A stretch of DNA of 64,000 nucleotides from Microbulbifer variabilis. GTDB lineage: Bacteria > Pseudomonadota > Gammaproteobacteria > Pseudomonadales > Cellvibrionaceae. Position 1 is the first letter of the stretch, and each line of letters begins with the position of its first letter. Under the pieces are notes generated by a model. That model saw only the letters and a program-made list of their open reading frames with translations. It was not told where the DNA came from and ran no database searches. Positions 9,106 through 18,025 of the stretch are shown here, in pieces. The DNA lies in the NCBI RefSeq assembly GCF_023716485.1, contig NZ_CP092418.1:2215001-2279000 (forward strand), read 5' to 3'. A program made the translations under genes and the position numbers.

Positions 9106-9169
9106 ATTAATGAGTTACCCGCTTAAAATTAACCTCTAGTGAGCCACCTACCTAGGTAAACCTACTAGT

Positions 9170-9190
9170 ACCCTGCGGTAACCGCAGGGT
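9170..9190. repeat. 10-bp perfect hairpin upstream of the TonB receptor gene
   Basis: The arms ACCCTGCGGT and ACCGCAGGGT are separated by a single base, so the RNA would form a very stable stem. It lies 65 bp after the oxygenase stop and 200 bp before the receptor gene. It may end the oxygenase transcript, but the following bases (TTATAGGG) are a poor T-run. Confidence 0.55.
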
Positions 9191-9389
9191 TTATAGGGTA
9201 CTAAATCACCTTTCGATTGATTTAGAGATCCGATTGATCCTAATCGCGATCCGCCCCATCGTATCTCAGTTTCACAGAACTCTCCTTTTTGAGATTTTAA
9301 CCTAGCCGACGTACAGCCGACGGCCCGTAGGTAAGCCACGCATAACAATCAAACCGGCTTTCCTGTTGCAGCAGATTGGAGAGACATCA

Positions 9390-12017
9390 ATGACAATTAA
9401 AAAACCACTTACCCTTGCGATTGCAATGGCCAATATAGCGGTGGCCTCAGCCTGGGCACAGGAAGCTAGTAATCAAGAAGATGACTGGGCGTTGGAAGAA
9501 GTCACTGTTACTGCGACGAAGCGCGAAACCAACCTGATGGAAACTCCAGTAGCCATTTCCGCTTTCACCCAGGAAGAGTTAGATCGTCAGGGTATTAAGA
9601 ATGTAAAAGATCTGGGCAGTACAATTCCCAATGTGGATATCGGCTATGATGCTTCTCAGTCTTCACCAGTGATTTCTATGCGTGGTGTTCGCTCTACCAA
9701 TACTACTGAGTTTGGTGATCCAGCTGTTGGCTTACACTTCGACGGTATTTATTCTTCGCGCCCCCAGTCTGCAATGGCAATGATGTTTGACTCTGAAAGG
9801 GTAGAAGCCATGCGTGGGCCTCAAGGTACTCTTTACGGGCGTAATTCTACTGTTGGTGCCATTAATGTTATTTCAAAAAGACCGGTAATTAATGAGTTCG
9901 AAGGTTCCGTGGGCGTTGAGCTTGGTCGCTGGAATCAAGAGCTGGTCAAAGGCGTTATCAATATTCCGGTTTCAGATACCTTTGCTCTTCGTGCGTCCTT
10001 TATGGATGAGACACGGGATTCCTACCTTACCGGGTTTTATGACGTTAACCAGTGGGATAATCGCTATATTGATGCTGACTCTGTAGGTGCGGGTGTATTA
10101 GCTGATAACGCAATCACAACTTTTATTCAGGCGAATAACGCTGAAGGAGCCACAGACTATCAGCTGGTTAGGGCGGATGCTGAAGATTTTTATGGGAATG
10201 TTGATCAGCAAGCGGTGCGTATAGGTGCGTTATGGGAACCGACTGACGATATTTCTTGGTATGCCGTAGCGGAACACTATCAGGATAGTAGTGCAGGCGG
10301 CATCAACACTATTGACTGTGAAAAGGCTGAGCAGCGCGAAGATGGAACAACTTGTGAAACCTACTACGGCTCCGGTGCTGATGAGTACACCGTAGCGGTG
10401 AATGTACCAGGTGAACTTGATCTCACCATGACTTCATTCCGTTCTAACTTCCGCTGGGATTTCAGCGATACCATGGCGTTTGTGTATAACACCGGGTATG
10501 CAGTTCAGGAACGAAGCAACCTGATTGATATTGATGCTGGTCGCAATACCTGGGATATGAGTATGAGCATTACAGACTCAGAAAATGTCTCTTACTCCCA
10601 TGAGTTACAGTTGCAATCTACAGGTGATGGTCCCCTACAGTGGATTACAGGTTTGTTTTATTTCCACGAGACCACTGATCTGAATGGTTACTTCCTGGCC
10701 TCATTAGATAATGCCGTATTCTGGAGGCAGCCAGATAGAACTATAGAAGCCAGCGCAGTATTTGCTCAGGCTACCTATGACCTTACTGATACCCTTCACC
10801 TAACTGTTGGTGGTCGATATACGGAAGATGAGAAGAGTGATGTAGGTGGTAACAACCTGAGTTGCACTCGAGACTGGTCCACTGAATCAGATGAAGAGTA
10901 TGGCTGCTTCCCTGCCTATTTACAGGGCACCTTTAATAGCTTCTCTACGAACCACTTTGCTGACAGCTCAATTTATACAATTGATACTTACAATGATGCC
11001 AGCAAGAGCTGGGATTCATCCGACTTTCGAATTGGTCTCGATTATGACCTGACAGATGAAGTCATGCTGTATGCATATGTTGCAAGTGGATTTAAGTCCG
11101 GTGGTTTGGGTGATGTTGTCATCCAATATGAGCAAGACCCGGACACAGCTGAGTACATCTACGATGATGAGGGAAATCGGGTTGTTCAACAGGTAATTGA
11201 CACTAGCTATGATGAGGAGAAGGTCATTACTTGGGAGCTAGGAGCAAAAGGTACTTTCTTGGATGGTCGACTAAATCTGGCTAGTACCTTCTTTTTCTCC
11301 GACTATAAAGATATGCAGCTAGCTGCACCTGATACTGCATACTCGTACTATGCGGTAGAGCGAGAAGGTGAGAACGCAGGTGAAATTACAACCGAGCCCG
11401 TCGTCATTTACCTTACTAAGAATGCTGCTAGCGCAGAGATTATGGGGCTAGAGTTAGAGTTTGACTGGGCCCCCTATCCGAATGGCCGAATCAGTGGTTT
11501 TGCTACCTGGATGCAAACAGAAATCACCTCTGATTTTCAGAACCGCTGGAATTTCAATAACCAAGCGTTATTCGAAATTTCGGATTACGGTTTAGCTCAT
11601 GACAATACTAATGAAGAGCTCTTCCGAAATTTGAAGGGTAATGAGTTGCCTGTATCACCTGAATTCAGCTTCACAATCAATTATGATCACACCTTTGAGT
11701 TGGCCCAGGGTGGTGCAATTATTCCGTTTATAGGCATCCACTGGGAAGATGAGTCTTACCTGACCTACTGGAATGTTGACAAGCACGACTTCCCCACTGG
11801 TGATACTTCTGCTTTTGATGACAGTCGTGATTCCTTCTGGATGGTAAGTGCTTCCGTGAAGTATGTAAGCCCGGACGATCAGTGGAACGTTGAAGCCTTT
11901 GGTAATAACCTGACTGATGAGATTGTTCCCTACTACGCTGATGGAAGTGATGGCCTCGTATCTGGGCCATTCTCCACTCCAATGAGCTACGGTGTACGCT
12001 TTAACTACAACTTCTAA
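9390..12017 (+). CDS. TonB-dependent outer-membrane receptor
   Basis: An 875-residue receptor. The ATG at 9390 is chosen because GGAGAG precedes it and it opens a clean signal peptide ending in ASAWAQ. The TonB box/plug region begins EEVTVTATKRETNLMETPVAISAF, the style of the large receptor family of Cellvibrionales and sphingomonads. The plug domain (about 45-170) contains VEAMRGPQGTLYGRNSTVGAINVISKRP. The barrel ends in the expected aromatic residue (YGVRFNYNF). It imports an unknown ligand using TonB-ExbB-ExbD energy. Receptors of this group carry carbohydrates, steroids or siderophores, and no neighbour settles which. A terminator follows. Confidence 0.92.
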   Translation: MTIKKPLTLAIAMANIAVASAWAQEASNQEDDWALEEVTVTATKRETNLMETPVAISAFTQEELDRQGIKNVKDLGSTIPNVDIGYDASQSSPVISMRGVRSTNTTEFGDPAVGLHFDGIYSSRPQSAMAMMFDSERVEAMRGPQGTLYGRNSTVGAINVISKRPVINEFEGSVGVELGRWNQELVKGVINIPVSDTFALRASFMDETRDSYLTGFYDVNQWDNRYIDADSVGAGVLADNAITTFIQANNAEGATDYQLVRADAEDFYGNVDQQAVRIGALWEPTDDISWYAVAEHYQDSSAGGINTIDCEKAEQREDGTTCETYYGSGADEYTVAVNVPGELDLTMTSFRSNFRWDFSDTMAFVYNTGYAVQERSNLIDIDAGRNTWDMSMSITDSENVSYSHELQLQSTGDGPLQWITGLFYFHETTDLNGYFLASLDNAVFWRQPDRTIEASAVFAQATYDLTDTLHLTVGGRYTEDEKSDVGGNNLSCTRDWSTESDEEYGCFPAYLQGTFNSFSTNHFADSSIYTIDTYNDASKSWDSSDFRIGLDYDLTDEVMLYAYVASGFKSGGLGDVVIQYEQDPDTAEYIYDDEGNRVVQQVIDTSYDEEKVITWELGAKGTFLDGRLNLASTFFFSDYKDMQLAAPDTAYSYYAVEREGENAGEITTEPVVIYLTKNAASAEIMGLELEFDWAPYPNGRISGFATWMQTEITSDFQNRWNFNNQALFEISDYGLAHDNTNEELFRNLKGNELPVSPEFSFTINYDHTFELAQGGAIIPFIGIHWEDESYLTYWNVDKHDFPTGDTSAFDDSRDSFWMVSASVKYVSPDDQWNVEAFGNNLTDEIVPYYADGSDGLVSGPFSTPMSYGVRFNYNF

Positions 12018-12041
12018 GTAGCTACTGTTACTCCATAGTAA

Positions 12042-12077
12042 AAAGCCGGGTCAATTTAGATGGTCCGGCTTTTTTTA
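12042..12077 (+). terminator. rho-independent terminator after the TonB receptor gene
   Basis: AAAGCCGG pairs with CCGGCTTT across a 15-base loop and runs into a stretch of T residues, 25 bp after the stop codon. Confidence 0.85.
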
Positions 12078-12160
12078 TGACTCGTGAGTGAAGTCAAAAC
12101 TTCTCACGAGTACTTTAGCCCATATCAAGACATGCGTGTATCTTGGGGCTATGTAAACTG

Positions 12161-12997
12161 CTAGGTTCTGGTTTTACGCCAAATTATGCGAATCAGATAA
12201 AATACAAATAGGGCGATAAGCATCCAGGGTAAAAGGTAGGCGATTGCAGTGATTGCCTCAGATAGCCCATCAGACAAATTTTCACCAAAATGAGATAGGG
12301 AGTCTAATATGGGACTCCAGAAAGAAGTATAAGATTTTGAGTGTAATTCAATTTCAACCACATCCATCTGAATTCGCTTGAGCAGTTTAGCTTTTTTACC
12401 TTGTGAATACTCAATATCAGATTGTACTGATGCTAACCTTTCAGCAACCTTTATTAGAGTATCAATGTCACTCGCAGATTTTTGTTCCAGTTCTATAAGT
12501 CTCGATTGATACTGGAGTAACATTTCAAGTCGTTTTTGACTGTCGATAATTACATCCTGTAAATCATCTGCTTTGGTTTCCCGCTGTATCACTCCTCCTT
12601 GCTTTGATGCCAGATCAATGATTTTATCGACTCCGGTGGGGTGTATTCTAAGGTGAATCCTTCCGTAGGGCTTTTCATCATTACGGAGACTAGAATGCAA
12701 TATAGTGCATTTTTTCTCCATCTCCTGTTGGCAAAGTAATTGGAGTTTGTGGAATACAGGTTCAACTTCTTCAGCAGGTAGTTCAGCTGTCAGGAAATGT
12801 TCGTAAGCAATATACTGATCTTGTTCACCTCGATTGCCCCCTGTGATAGGTTCCGGGAACCGGATATCTGCAACCCTGTTGCTGGTGGTATGGGCATTGG
12901 GACTGTATGAAGTTGTTGATCTATCACTGCTTGATTCTGAGCAGCCAGAGCTACTGCCCAATATAAGCAGGGCAAAGAAGTAGTTAAAGAGTCTCAT
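12161..12997 (-). CDS. DUF4349 domain lipoprotein
   Basis: A 278-residue lipoprotein: signal peptide with lipobox GSSSGC (Cys at about 19), a DUF4349 region (about 60-230) with a central coiled-coil stretch (SQKRLEMLLQYQSRLIELEQK), and one membrane segment near the end (AIAYLLPWMLIALFVFYLIRII) followed by basic residues. DUF4349 proteins have no assigned biochemical role; several are predicted envelope stress or signalling proteins. It faces the TonB receptor gene tail to tail and appears to be a single-gene unit. Confidence 0.85.
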   Translation of the reverse strand: MRLFNYFFALLILGSSSGCSESSSDRSTTSYSPNAHTTSNRVADIRFPEPITGGNRGEQDQYIAYEHFLTAELPAEEVEPVFHKLQLLCQQEMEKKCTILHSSLRNDEKPYGRIHLRIHPTGVDKIIDLASKQGGVIQRETKADDLQDVIIDSQKRLEMLLQYQSRLIELEQKSASDIDTLIKVAERLASVQSDIEYSQGKKAKLLKRIQMDVVEIELHSKSYTSFWSPILDSLSHFGENLSDGLSEAITAIAYLLPWMLIALFVFYLIRIIWRKTRT

Positions 12998-13194
12998 TTT
13001 GATCCCGTTTTTTAGTTAATCCGAATAGATTCGAATCTAACATTGTCCGGTTTGCTTATAAAGATATGCGCCGCTGTACATGTTGTTTACTTGGAGTCAT
13101 GCATTTGGGATTCATTAAGGGTCTCAACATTTGTGTTATTCTCATATGGGGCTGAGTGTTTGTTCTAAATTTGTGTATTGTTGGAAAATAGGTT

Positions 13195-13440
13195 ATGTCG
13201 ACAATAGAACTGGAAGAAAGGCGAAAGTTAGAGCTAATCGAAAAGATTAGGGGTTATTTATCTAAAGAATTTGAGTTGGAGATTGGCAGTTTTGAAGCGG
13301 AGTTCTTTATTGATTTTCTTGCAAAGGAGATGGGGGCAGGGTTTTATAATCAAGGTCTACATGATGCTCAGGTAATAGTGTCCTCTAAGTTGGAAGATAT
13401 TTCTGATGCAATTTATGAAATAGAAAAGACTGTCGACTAG
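13195..13440 (+). CDS. DUF2164 family protein
   Basis: An 81-residue cytoplasmic protein with the compact all-alpha DUF2164 pattern: IRGYLSKEFELEIGSFEAEFFIDFLAKEMGAGFYNQGLHDA. Members of the family are about 80-90 residues with no known function. The ATG is at 13195; no strong ribosome binding site is seen. It is convergent with the EamA gene. Confidence 0.8.
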   Translation: MSTIELEERRKLELIEKIRGYLSKEFELEIGSFEAEFFIDFLAKEMGAGFYNQGLHDAQVIVSSKLEDISDAIYEIEKTVD

Positions 13441-13444
13441 AAAT

Positions 13445-13465
13445 ATTGCCCCTATTGATGGCAAT
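13445..13465. terminator. weak hairpin between DUF2164 and EamA genes
   Basis: ATTGCC and GGCAAT flank a 9-base loop in the 49-bp gap between convergent genes. It is followed by TTTGATTCT on the plus strand. The stem is only 6 bp, so this is tentative. Confidence 0.3.
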
Positions 13466-13489
13466 TTGATTCTATTGTTCTTGAGTTGT

Positions 13490-14434
13490 TCAGGGGTATT
13501 TTTTCTTGGGTTTTTCTGCTTGGATAAATAACATGGCTGCAAATACTAAGATTATTCCAGGTATAAAGTTGATAGAGAATTTCGTCATTTCCAATGCTGT
13601 AGCCAATGCCAGTACAAATACCGGATTCAAGAAGCTGTATGCTGCAACTTTGGTCGCCCCGATTCTTATTGTGCTAAATTGCAGTAGGAAAAAACTGATT
13701 AATGTTGTGAATAAGGCTAAATAGAATAGCCCTCCGTAAGTTTCGACAGGTATATTCCGCCATTCTATTTGGCTTAAACTTGGGAATGAAAGCAGTAATA
13801 ACCAGAGGGCGCCAAATAGAATAACCCAGAATGTCATAACCTCTGTAGGCTCCCCTGAGTGGACTCTCTTGATCAGTGGATTATACAAGCTGAGCGATAT
13901 AGCACCTAAGGTGAATATCCAATCCCCTCTATTTAGATCCAGCGTTATCGCTGTTGTAATACTCCCTTCAAATACAATCCAGGCCGCACCCAATGTTCCA
14001 AGGGTAAGACCGATGACTTTGCGGGCGCTGCTACGCTCACCATTGATGATCAAGGCAAAGACGGCAGTCATTGCAGGAACGGTTGTAAAAAGGGCGCCGG
14101 TATTTACTGCTGTGGTGTATTTGAGCGCTTCAAACATACACCAGAAAAAGATAACCAATGGGATGCTGAGTAGCGCATAACCCAGTAGCTTTTTGAGGTG
14201 TGGAAGCTGAAATCCATGCTTTAAGAATATGAAGGGAGCAAATAGCCCTGTTGCAATTAAGAACCGAATCATCATCAAGCAATCTGCCGGTAACGAATCG
14301 GCGATTAACGCACCAACAGGAAATGAGCCAGCGACAAGTAATGTGCAGGCTATCATCAAGCCGTGAACCCACCACAATGATGTGCCGCTGCTTGCCGTTG
14401 CTGTAGGGTTGATACCCCTTGAAAGTTCACGCAT
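13490..14434 (-). CDS. EamA/DMT-family transporter
   Basis: A 314-residue integral membrane protein with about ten helices arranged as two EamA repeats (about 25-155 and 172-305). Typical features are the hydrophobic helix ending GALI near the N-terminus, MIRFLIATGLFAPF and the repeat start GDWIFTLGAISLSLYNPLIKRV. DMT transporters of this type export metabolites such as amino acids; the substrate here is unknown. It is divergent from a LysR regulator 103 bp away, a common arrangement in which the regulator controls the exporter. Confidence 0.88.
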   Translation of the reverse strand: MRELSRGINPTATASSGTSLWWVHGLMIACTLLVAGSFPVGALIADSLPADCLMMIRFLIATGLFAPFIFLKHGFQLPHLKKLLGYALLSIPLVIFFWCMFEALKYTTAVNTGALFTTVPAMTAVFALIINGERSSARKVIGLTLGTLGAAWIVFEGSITTAITLDLNRGDWIFTLGAISLSLYNPLIKRVHSGEPTEVMTFWVILFGALWLLLLSFPSLSQIEWRNIPVETYGGLFYLALFTTLISFFLLQFSTIRIGATKVAAYSFLNPVFVLALATALEMTKFSINFIPGIILVFAAMLFIQAEKPKKKYP

Positions 14435-14537
14435 GACTCTTCCCTCAATAAAAGCGAGATCAGAGTAACTCGTTTCTGATAAACTGATAATCCATCAATT
14501 AAGATACATACTGTTGAGAAAAAGGAAACAGTAATTT

Positions 14538-15443
14538 ATGGAAAGTTTTGCAGCCATACCGGTATTTGTCACAGTGGCCGAAACCGGTGGCTTTTCCCCG
14601 GCCGCCAAGTTGCTGGGGATATCCAAGTCTGCAGTTAGTAAACGGGTCAGTCAGCTGGAAGAGCAACTTGGGGTAAAACTATTACATCGCACCACCCGCA
14701 AGCTGAGCTTGACAGAGGCGGGTGAGCATTTTTTTCAGCATGCCCGAATCGCTTATCAGGCCGCACAGGACGCTCAGGATGCAGTGACTCAGCTTCAAGG
14801 TGAGCCTCAGGGGCGCTTGCGAATCAATGCCCCAATGTCCTTTGGCAGGTTGCATTTGGCACCACTTATCCCAGTGTTTCTCAAGCGCTATCCAAAAATC
14901 ACGATTGATCTGGTGATGGACGATAAGGTGGTAGACCTGATTGGAGAGGGGTTTGATATCGCTATCCGTGGTGGTGACCTGCCTGATACCAGTTTGATTG
15001 CCCGCAAGCTGGCGCCTCTGGAAAGCGTGCTCTGTGCCTCTCCCGCGTACTTGGAAGAGTTCGGCAAACCGATCGAGCTTGAACAGTTAACAGAGCACAA
15101 TTGTTTGATGTTTACTTATTCCAGAGATGTAAAAGAGTGGAATTTTATTCAGGATAACCATCTGCACACCATAGAAGTCAGGGGTAACTACCAGGTCAAT
15201 AACAGTGAAGCGCTGCGGGAAGCCATTCTCCAGGGGCTTGGCATCGGCCGCCTGCCGACTTTTGTCGCAGGAGCGGATATCAAGAGTGGTCTCCTGGTGC
15301 CTTTGTTTGAAGAATATCAAATGCCGGCCAAGACTATTTATGCCGTATTTCCGGAGCGGCAGTATATGCCTGCCAAAGTACGGGCCTTTATAGACTTTGC
15401 CATTGAGTACTTTGGTGGCGACATTCCCTATTGGGATTGTTAG
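14538..15443 (+). CDS. LysR-family transcriptional regulator
   Basis: A 301-residue LysR regulator of the CrgA/DhcR-like subgroup. The helix-turn-helix covers residues 1-62 (FSPAAKLLGISKSAVSKRVSQLEEQLG) and the substrate-binding domain about 90-295 (GRLRINAPMSFGRLHLAPLI). It is divergent from the EamA transporter gene and followed 94 bp later by a nitroreductase gene; either could be its target. Start supported by GAAAAAGGAAAC upstream. Confidence 0.92.
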   Translation: MESFAAIPVFVTVAETGGFSPAAKLLGISKSAVSKRVSQLEEQLGVKLLHRTTRKLSLTEAGEHFFQHARIAYQAAQDAQDAVTQLQGEPQGRLRINAPMSFGRLHLAPLIPVFLKRYPKITIDLVMDDKVVDLIGEGFDIAIRGGDLPDTSLIARKLAPLESVLCASPAYLEEFGKPIELEQLTEHNCLMFTYSRDVKEWNFIQDNHLHTIEVRGNYQVNNSEALREAILQGLGIGRLPTFVAGADIKSGLLVPLFEEYQMPAKTIYAVFPERQYMPAKVRAFIDFAIEYFGGDIPYWDC

Positions 15444-15560
15444 TTTGTAAACTTTTTCTCAACAATCTTTTAACAAAAGAGCCCATTATCAAGCCAGGAG
15501 AAACCCAATAAGCTTTCTCTCATCGACATTCACAAGATGATTAATTGTCAGAGGGAAATT

Positions 15561-16163
15561 ATGGACCTGTTCACTGCTGTTGAAACTCGCCGTTCGGTCA
15601 AGCATTACGATGTATCTGAAAAGATGACATCAAGTGAGTTTAACCAGCTTATCCAAGCCACAATGTTATCGCCAACATCCTATAACATTCAGCATTGGAG
15701 ATTCCTGCGAGTAACAGATTCCAGGCTTCGAAGCAGACTTAAGGATGCTGCCTGGGGTCAACAGCAAGTGGAAGATGCGTCTGAGCTGATTATTCTTTGT
15801 GCAGATATAAACGCTTGGAAAGATCGACCAGAACGCTATTGGGCTGATGCACCCAGAGAGGCGAGGGAACTTTTAGTCCCGATGCTAACTGACTTCTATA
15901 GAGATAAACCCCAATTACAGCGAGATGAAGCAATAAGGAGCTGTGGCTTAGCGGCGCAAACTATGATGCTTGCGGCAAAAGCACTGGGCTATGACACCGG
16001 CGCGCTGGTTGGATTTGACTCAGATAAAGTGGCCGAGCTTATAAACCTGCCAGAAGGTTATCTGATCGGAATGATGATAGTCGTGGGTAAGGCTAGCAAA
16101 GCAGCGAATGGACGTGGTGGCCAGTTAGCATTGGGTGAAGTGTTATTTGAAAACCAATTTTGA
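15561..16163 (+). CDS. nitroreductase family protein
   Basis: A 200-residue FMN-dependent oxidoreductase of the nitroreductase superfamily. The ATG at 15561 is preferred over one at 15537 because GAGGGAAAT lies directly upstream and the N-terminus MDLFTAVETRRSVKHYD is the family pattern. FMN-contacting motifs are RRSVKHYD, SPTSYNIQHWRF and the late LINLPEGYLIGMMIVVGKA. It could reduce quinones, nitro compounds or enones; the natural substrate is unknown. It follows the LysR gene on the same strand, suggesting local control. Confidence 0.9.
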   Translation: MDLFTAVETRRSVKHYDVSEKMTSSEFNQLIQATMLSPTSYNIQHWRFLRVTDSRLRSRLKDAAWGQQQVEDASELIILCADINAWKDRPERYWADAPREARELLVPMLTDFYRDKPQLQRDEAIRSCGLAAQTMMLAAKALGYDTGALVGFDSDKVAELINLPEGYLIGMMIVVGKASKAANGRGGQLALGEVLFENQF

Positions 16164-16217
16164 GCATAACTTACATACCGTAGTTTAGTATTTATGCTTG
16201 CAATCTGTAGGGCTGTT

Positions 16218-16266
16218 CTTGTGATCAATTATCCATATCTCCGCTAGTGGGATAATTGATCACAAG
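16218..16266. repeat. 17-bp perfect inverted repeat between convergent genes
   Basis: The arms CTTGTGATCAATTATCC (16218-16234) and its exact complement (16250-16266) enclose a 15-base loop. It lies 55 bp after the nitroreductase stop and 17 bp before the end of the convergent DUF4124 gene, so a bidirectional terminator is the simplest reading. T-runs are absent on both sides, which is unusual for that role. Confidence 0.7.
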
Positions 16267-16283
16267 CGGATTAGAGCACAAAG

Positions 16284-16760
16284 TCAATTGGCGGTTATTG
16301 GGTGGGTAAAAAAATGAATCGGGTAGTGAATTGTTGTTCTCCGTGTGTCGCTGGCACCGAAGTTAAATTCCTGAATCTTTGCCATTAACTGATCGGTAAA
16401 CGGCTTGGAATCGAGGCTGGAGCTGGCCAATGCGATATTGGCGACTTCGCCACTAGGTTCAATATCGATAATAAATTCCGCGCCGCCTTCAAGGTCAGGG
16501 TCTTGTTTGCGCGCACTTAAGTATAAACGATAAAGCTGGCCTTTGTGTTTATCAAATACCTGCTGAATTTCTACTCTGCTACGCTCTCGCTTTTTCTTAA
16601 CGGTTTTTTTAAGGGTGGCATCTGCTATGGCTGGTGGTTTTTTATCAGAGAAGCTGGCGTTTCCGCTTTGATCGACCCACTGATAAATTTCCGCGCTTGC
16701 AAGATTACTGGAGAGTGTGAGACTGATACAGAATAAGCTTTGATAAGTAAATCGGTTCAT
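16284..16760 (-). CDS. exported DUF4124 / AgmX-PglI C-terminal domain protein
   Basis: A 158-residue secreted protein: signal peptide ending NLASA, a DUF4124 domain (about 22-55, EIYQWVDQSGNASFSDKKP), a basic linker, and a C-terminal AgmX/PglI-type domain (GGAEFIIDIEPSGEVANIALASSSLDSKPFTDQLMAKIQEFNF) related to TonB C-terminal folds. DUF4124 is common on periplasmic proteins of gammaproteobacteria and may bind cell-envelope material. The exact role is unknown. The gene is on its own. Confidence 0.83.
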   Translation of the reverse strand: MNRFTYQSLFCISLTLSSNLASAEIYQWVDQSGNASFSDKKPPAIADATLKKTVKKKRERSRVEIQQVFDKHKGQLYRLYLSARKQDPDLEGGAEFIIDIEPSGEVANIALASSSLDSKPFTDQLMAKIQEFNFGASDTRRTTIHYPIHFFTHPITAN

Positions 16761-16879
16761 TTATCCATTCATACTTCGATATTCTTGACCAAGTACTTAG
16801 TCTACTTTAGGTGCTACCTCTAGGGGGAGATTAGCGTATTGATTGGTTAAACCTAAGGTTCGTGAATTTTCTGTAACAA

Positions 16880-17428
16880 TTAATCGCCAGGCTTTACAAG
16901 GTATCTTTGTACAATTTTCCCATCTGCTTCGATCTCAGAATCCAATAATCCACCACATGCCTTAATTGTATTGGCAGAGGCGGGGTTGTCTTTGTGACAG
17001 TGAATGTGAATTGTCCCGGCTTTCATTTCCTGAAGCCACTGGATCGAGAGCTCCATCAGGCGTTTACCGTACCCTTTACCTCTATACTTGGGTCTGATCC
17101 CCAAACCAATGTGCCCACCGCAGTGGGTAATTCTATCGTTCAGGTAGTGGCGAATATTGGTGACGCCTACGATTTCAGTTTCATCAACAAGCCATAGTGT
17201 AGAACTTGGGACAAAGCCTTCCGGTAGGTTTTTACCCTTTGCAAAGTTAATGAGCTTTTGGATGAGAGCTTCGAAGTCCGCATGATCAAAATCCATAGGA
17301 AAGGGATAGCGCTCTTCATCACCCAACTCTTTTATATATTGCTGATAACTAGCCTCATAGATAGCTGAAGGGGGTACTAATTTCAAGGTAATGCCTGGGA
17401 ATTCGAGTAATGAATATGGTGAAAGCAA
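16880..17428 (-). CDS. GNAT family N-acetyltransferase
   Basis: A 182-residue GCN5-related acetyltransferase. The acetyl-CoA-binding motif A is visible as LGIRPKYRGKGYGKRLME (about 110-127), with the later CHKDNPASANTIKACGGLLDSE typical of the alpha4/beta6-7 region. The substrate is unknown. The gene is monocistronic, on the minus strand, with no clear functional link to its neighbours. Confidence 0.88.
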   Translation of the reverse strand: MLSPYSLLEFPGITLKLVPPSAIYEASYQQYIKELGDEERYPFPMDFDHADFEALIQKLINFAKGKNLPEGFVPSSTLWLVDETEIVGVTNIRHYLNDRITHCGGHIGLGIRPKYRGKGYGKRLMELSIQWLQEMKAGTIHIHCHKDNPASANTIKACGGLLDSEIEADGKIVQRYLVKPGD

Positions 17429-17574
17429 AATTTAGCATATAAAAATTAGGTGTGTAATCTCTAAAGAATTGTTAAAACATTTGAGTTGGCAGAAGGGGAT
17501 AGAGGGACGGGTGTAAATGACTGCATCTCGGGTGCCCTATGCCAGGAATAGGGCACCAAGACGGTAAAAAAATT

Positions 17575-17904
17575 TTAAGCCGCCTGGAATTTCAACAAGA
17601 CAGTACATCCTGTTTCTGACTGGGGAATATGTGCTGAGCCAATGGGGTTGTGAATAAATGATCCCTCAGGATGATCGTCTCTGCCATCATTAAAGACCCC
17701 GGAAATCACAAAAATTTGTTCTGCACCGTCAACATGTGTTTCCACACCTGGGAATCTGGCTCCAGGTAGAAACTCGAAGACAGACACCCAGCTTCCTGCT
17801 TCCTCTCTCCATAGACTTCTCTCGAATATGCCGGGGGCAACCTCCCTGGCTTCAATCTTCTTCCAGTGACTAGATGTGATGCCAGAAAAATTCACTTGAT
17901 CCAT
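17575..17904 (-). CDS. ChrR-like cupin domain protein
   Basis: A 109-residue single cupin. The ATG at 17904 is preceded by GGGAGAG; an upstream extension to 17994 runs across the regulator's operator and is rejected. The beta-barrel motifs include RFPGVETHVDGAEQIFVISGVFND and SFIHNPIGSAHIPQSETGC, with His/Glu residues suited to metal binding. ChrR-like cupins occur as metal-dependent sensor or dioxygenase-like domains. It is divergent from an OhrR-type MarR regulator across a strong dyad and is therefore a probable target of that regulator, perhaps in peroxide defence (inference). Confidence 0.8.
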   Translation of the reverse strand: MDQVNFSGITSSHWKKIEAREVAPGIFERSLWREEAGSWVSVFEFLPGARFPGVETHVDGAEQIFVISGVFNDGRDDHPEGSFIHNPIGSAHIPQSETGCTVLLKFQAA

Positions 17905-17920
17905 CGAAGTACTCTCCCAT

Positions 17921-17962
17921 CTTAAACAACAATATTTTGCGTACAAACTATTGTTGTTTAAG
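17921..17962. promoter_or_regulatory. candidate MarR/OhrR operator dyad
   Basis: The perfect 14-bp arms CTTAAACAACAATA (17921-17934) and TATTGTTGTTTAAG (17949-17962) are separated by 14 bp. The dyad lies between the divergent cupin and MarR-type genes, 16 bp before the cupin ATG. AT-rich, TTGTT/AACAA-containing dyads are typical OhrR/MarR targets. Two helical turns between arm centres would fit either one large site or two half-occupied dimers. Confidence 0.7.
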
Positions 17963-18025
17963 TTCGGGTTTACCGTCAAGTACTTTGCGCGCATAATATA
18001 TGGGTCTGTTCAGTGAGTAATCAAG

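Noticed and set aside
17905..17994. N-terminal extension of the cupin
   Set aside because: It would run through the operator dyad and lacks the ribosome binding site present at 17904.
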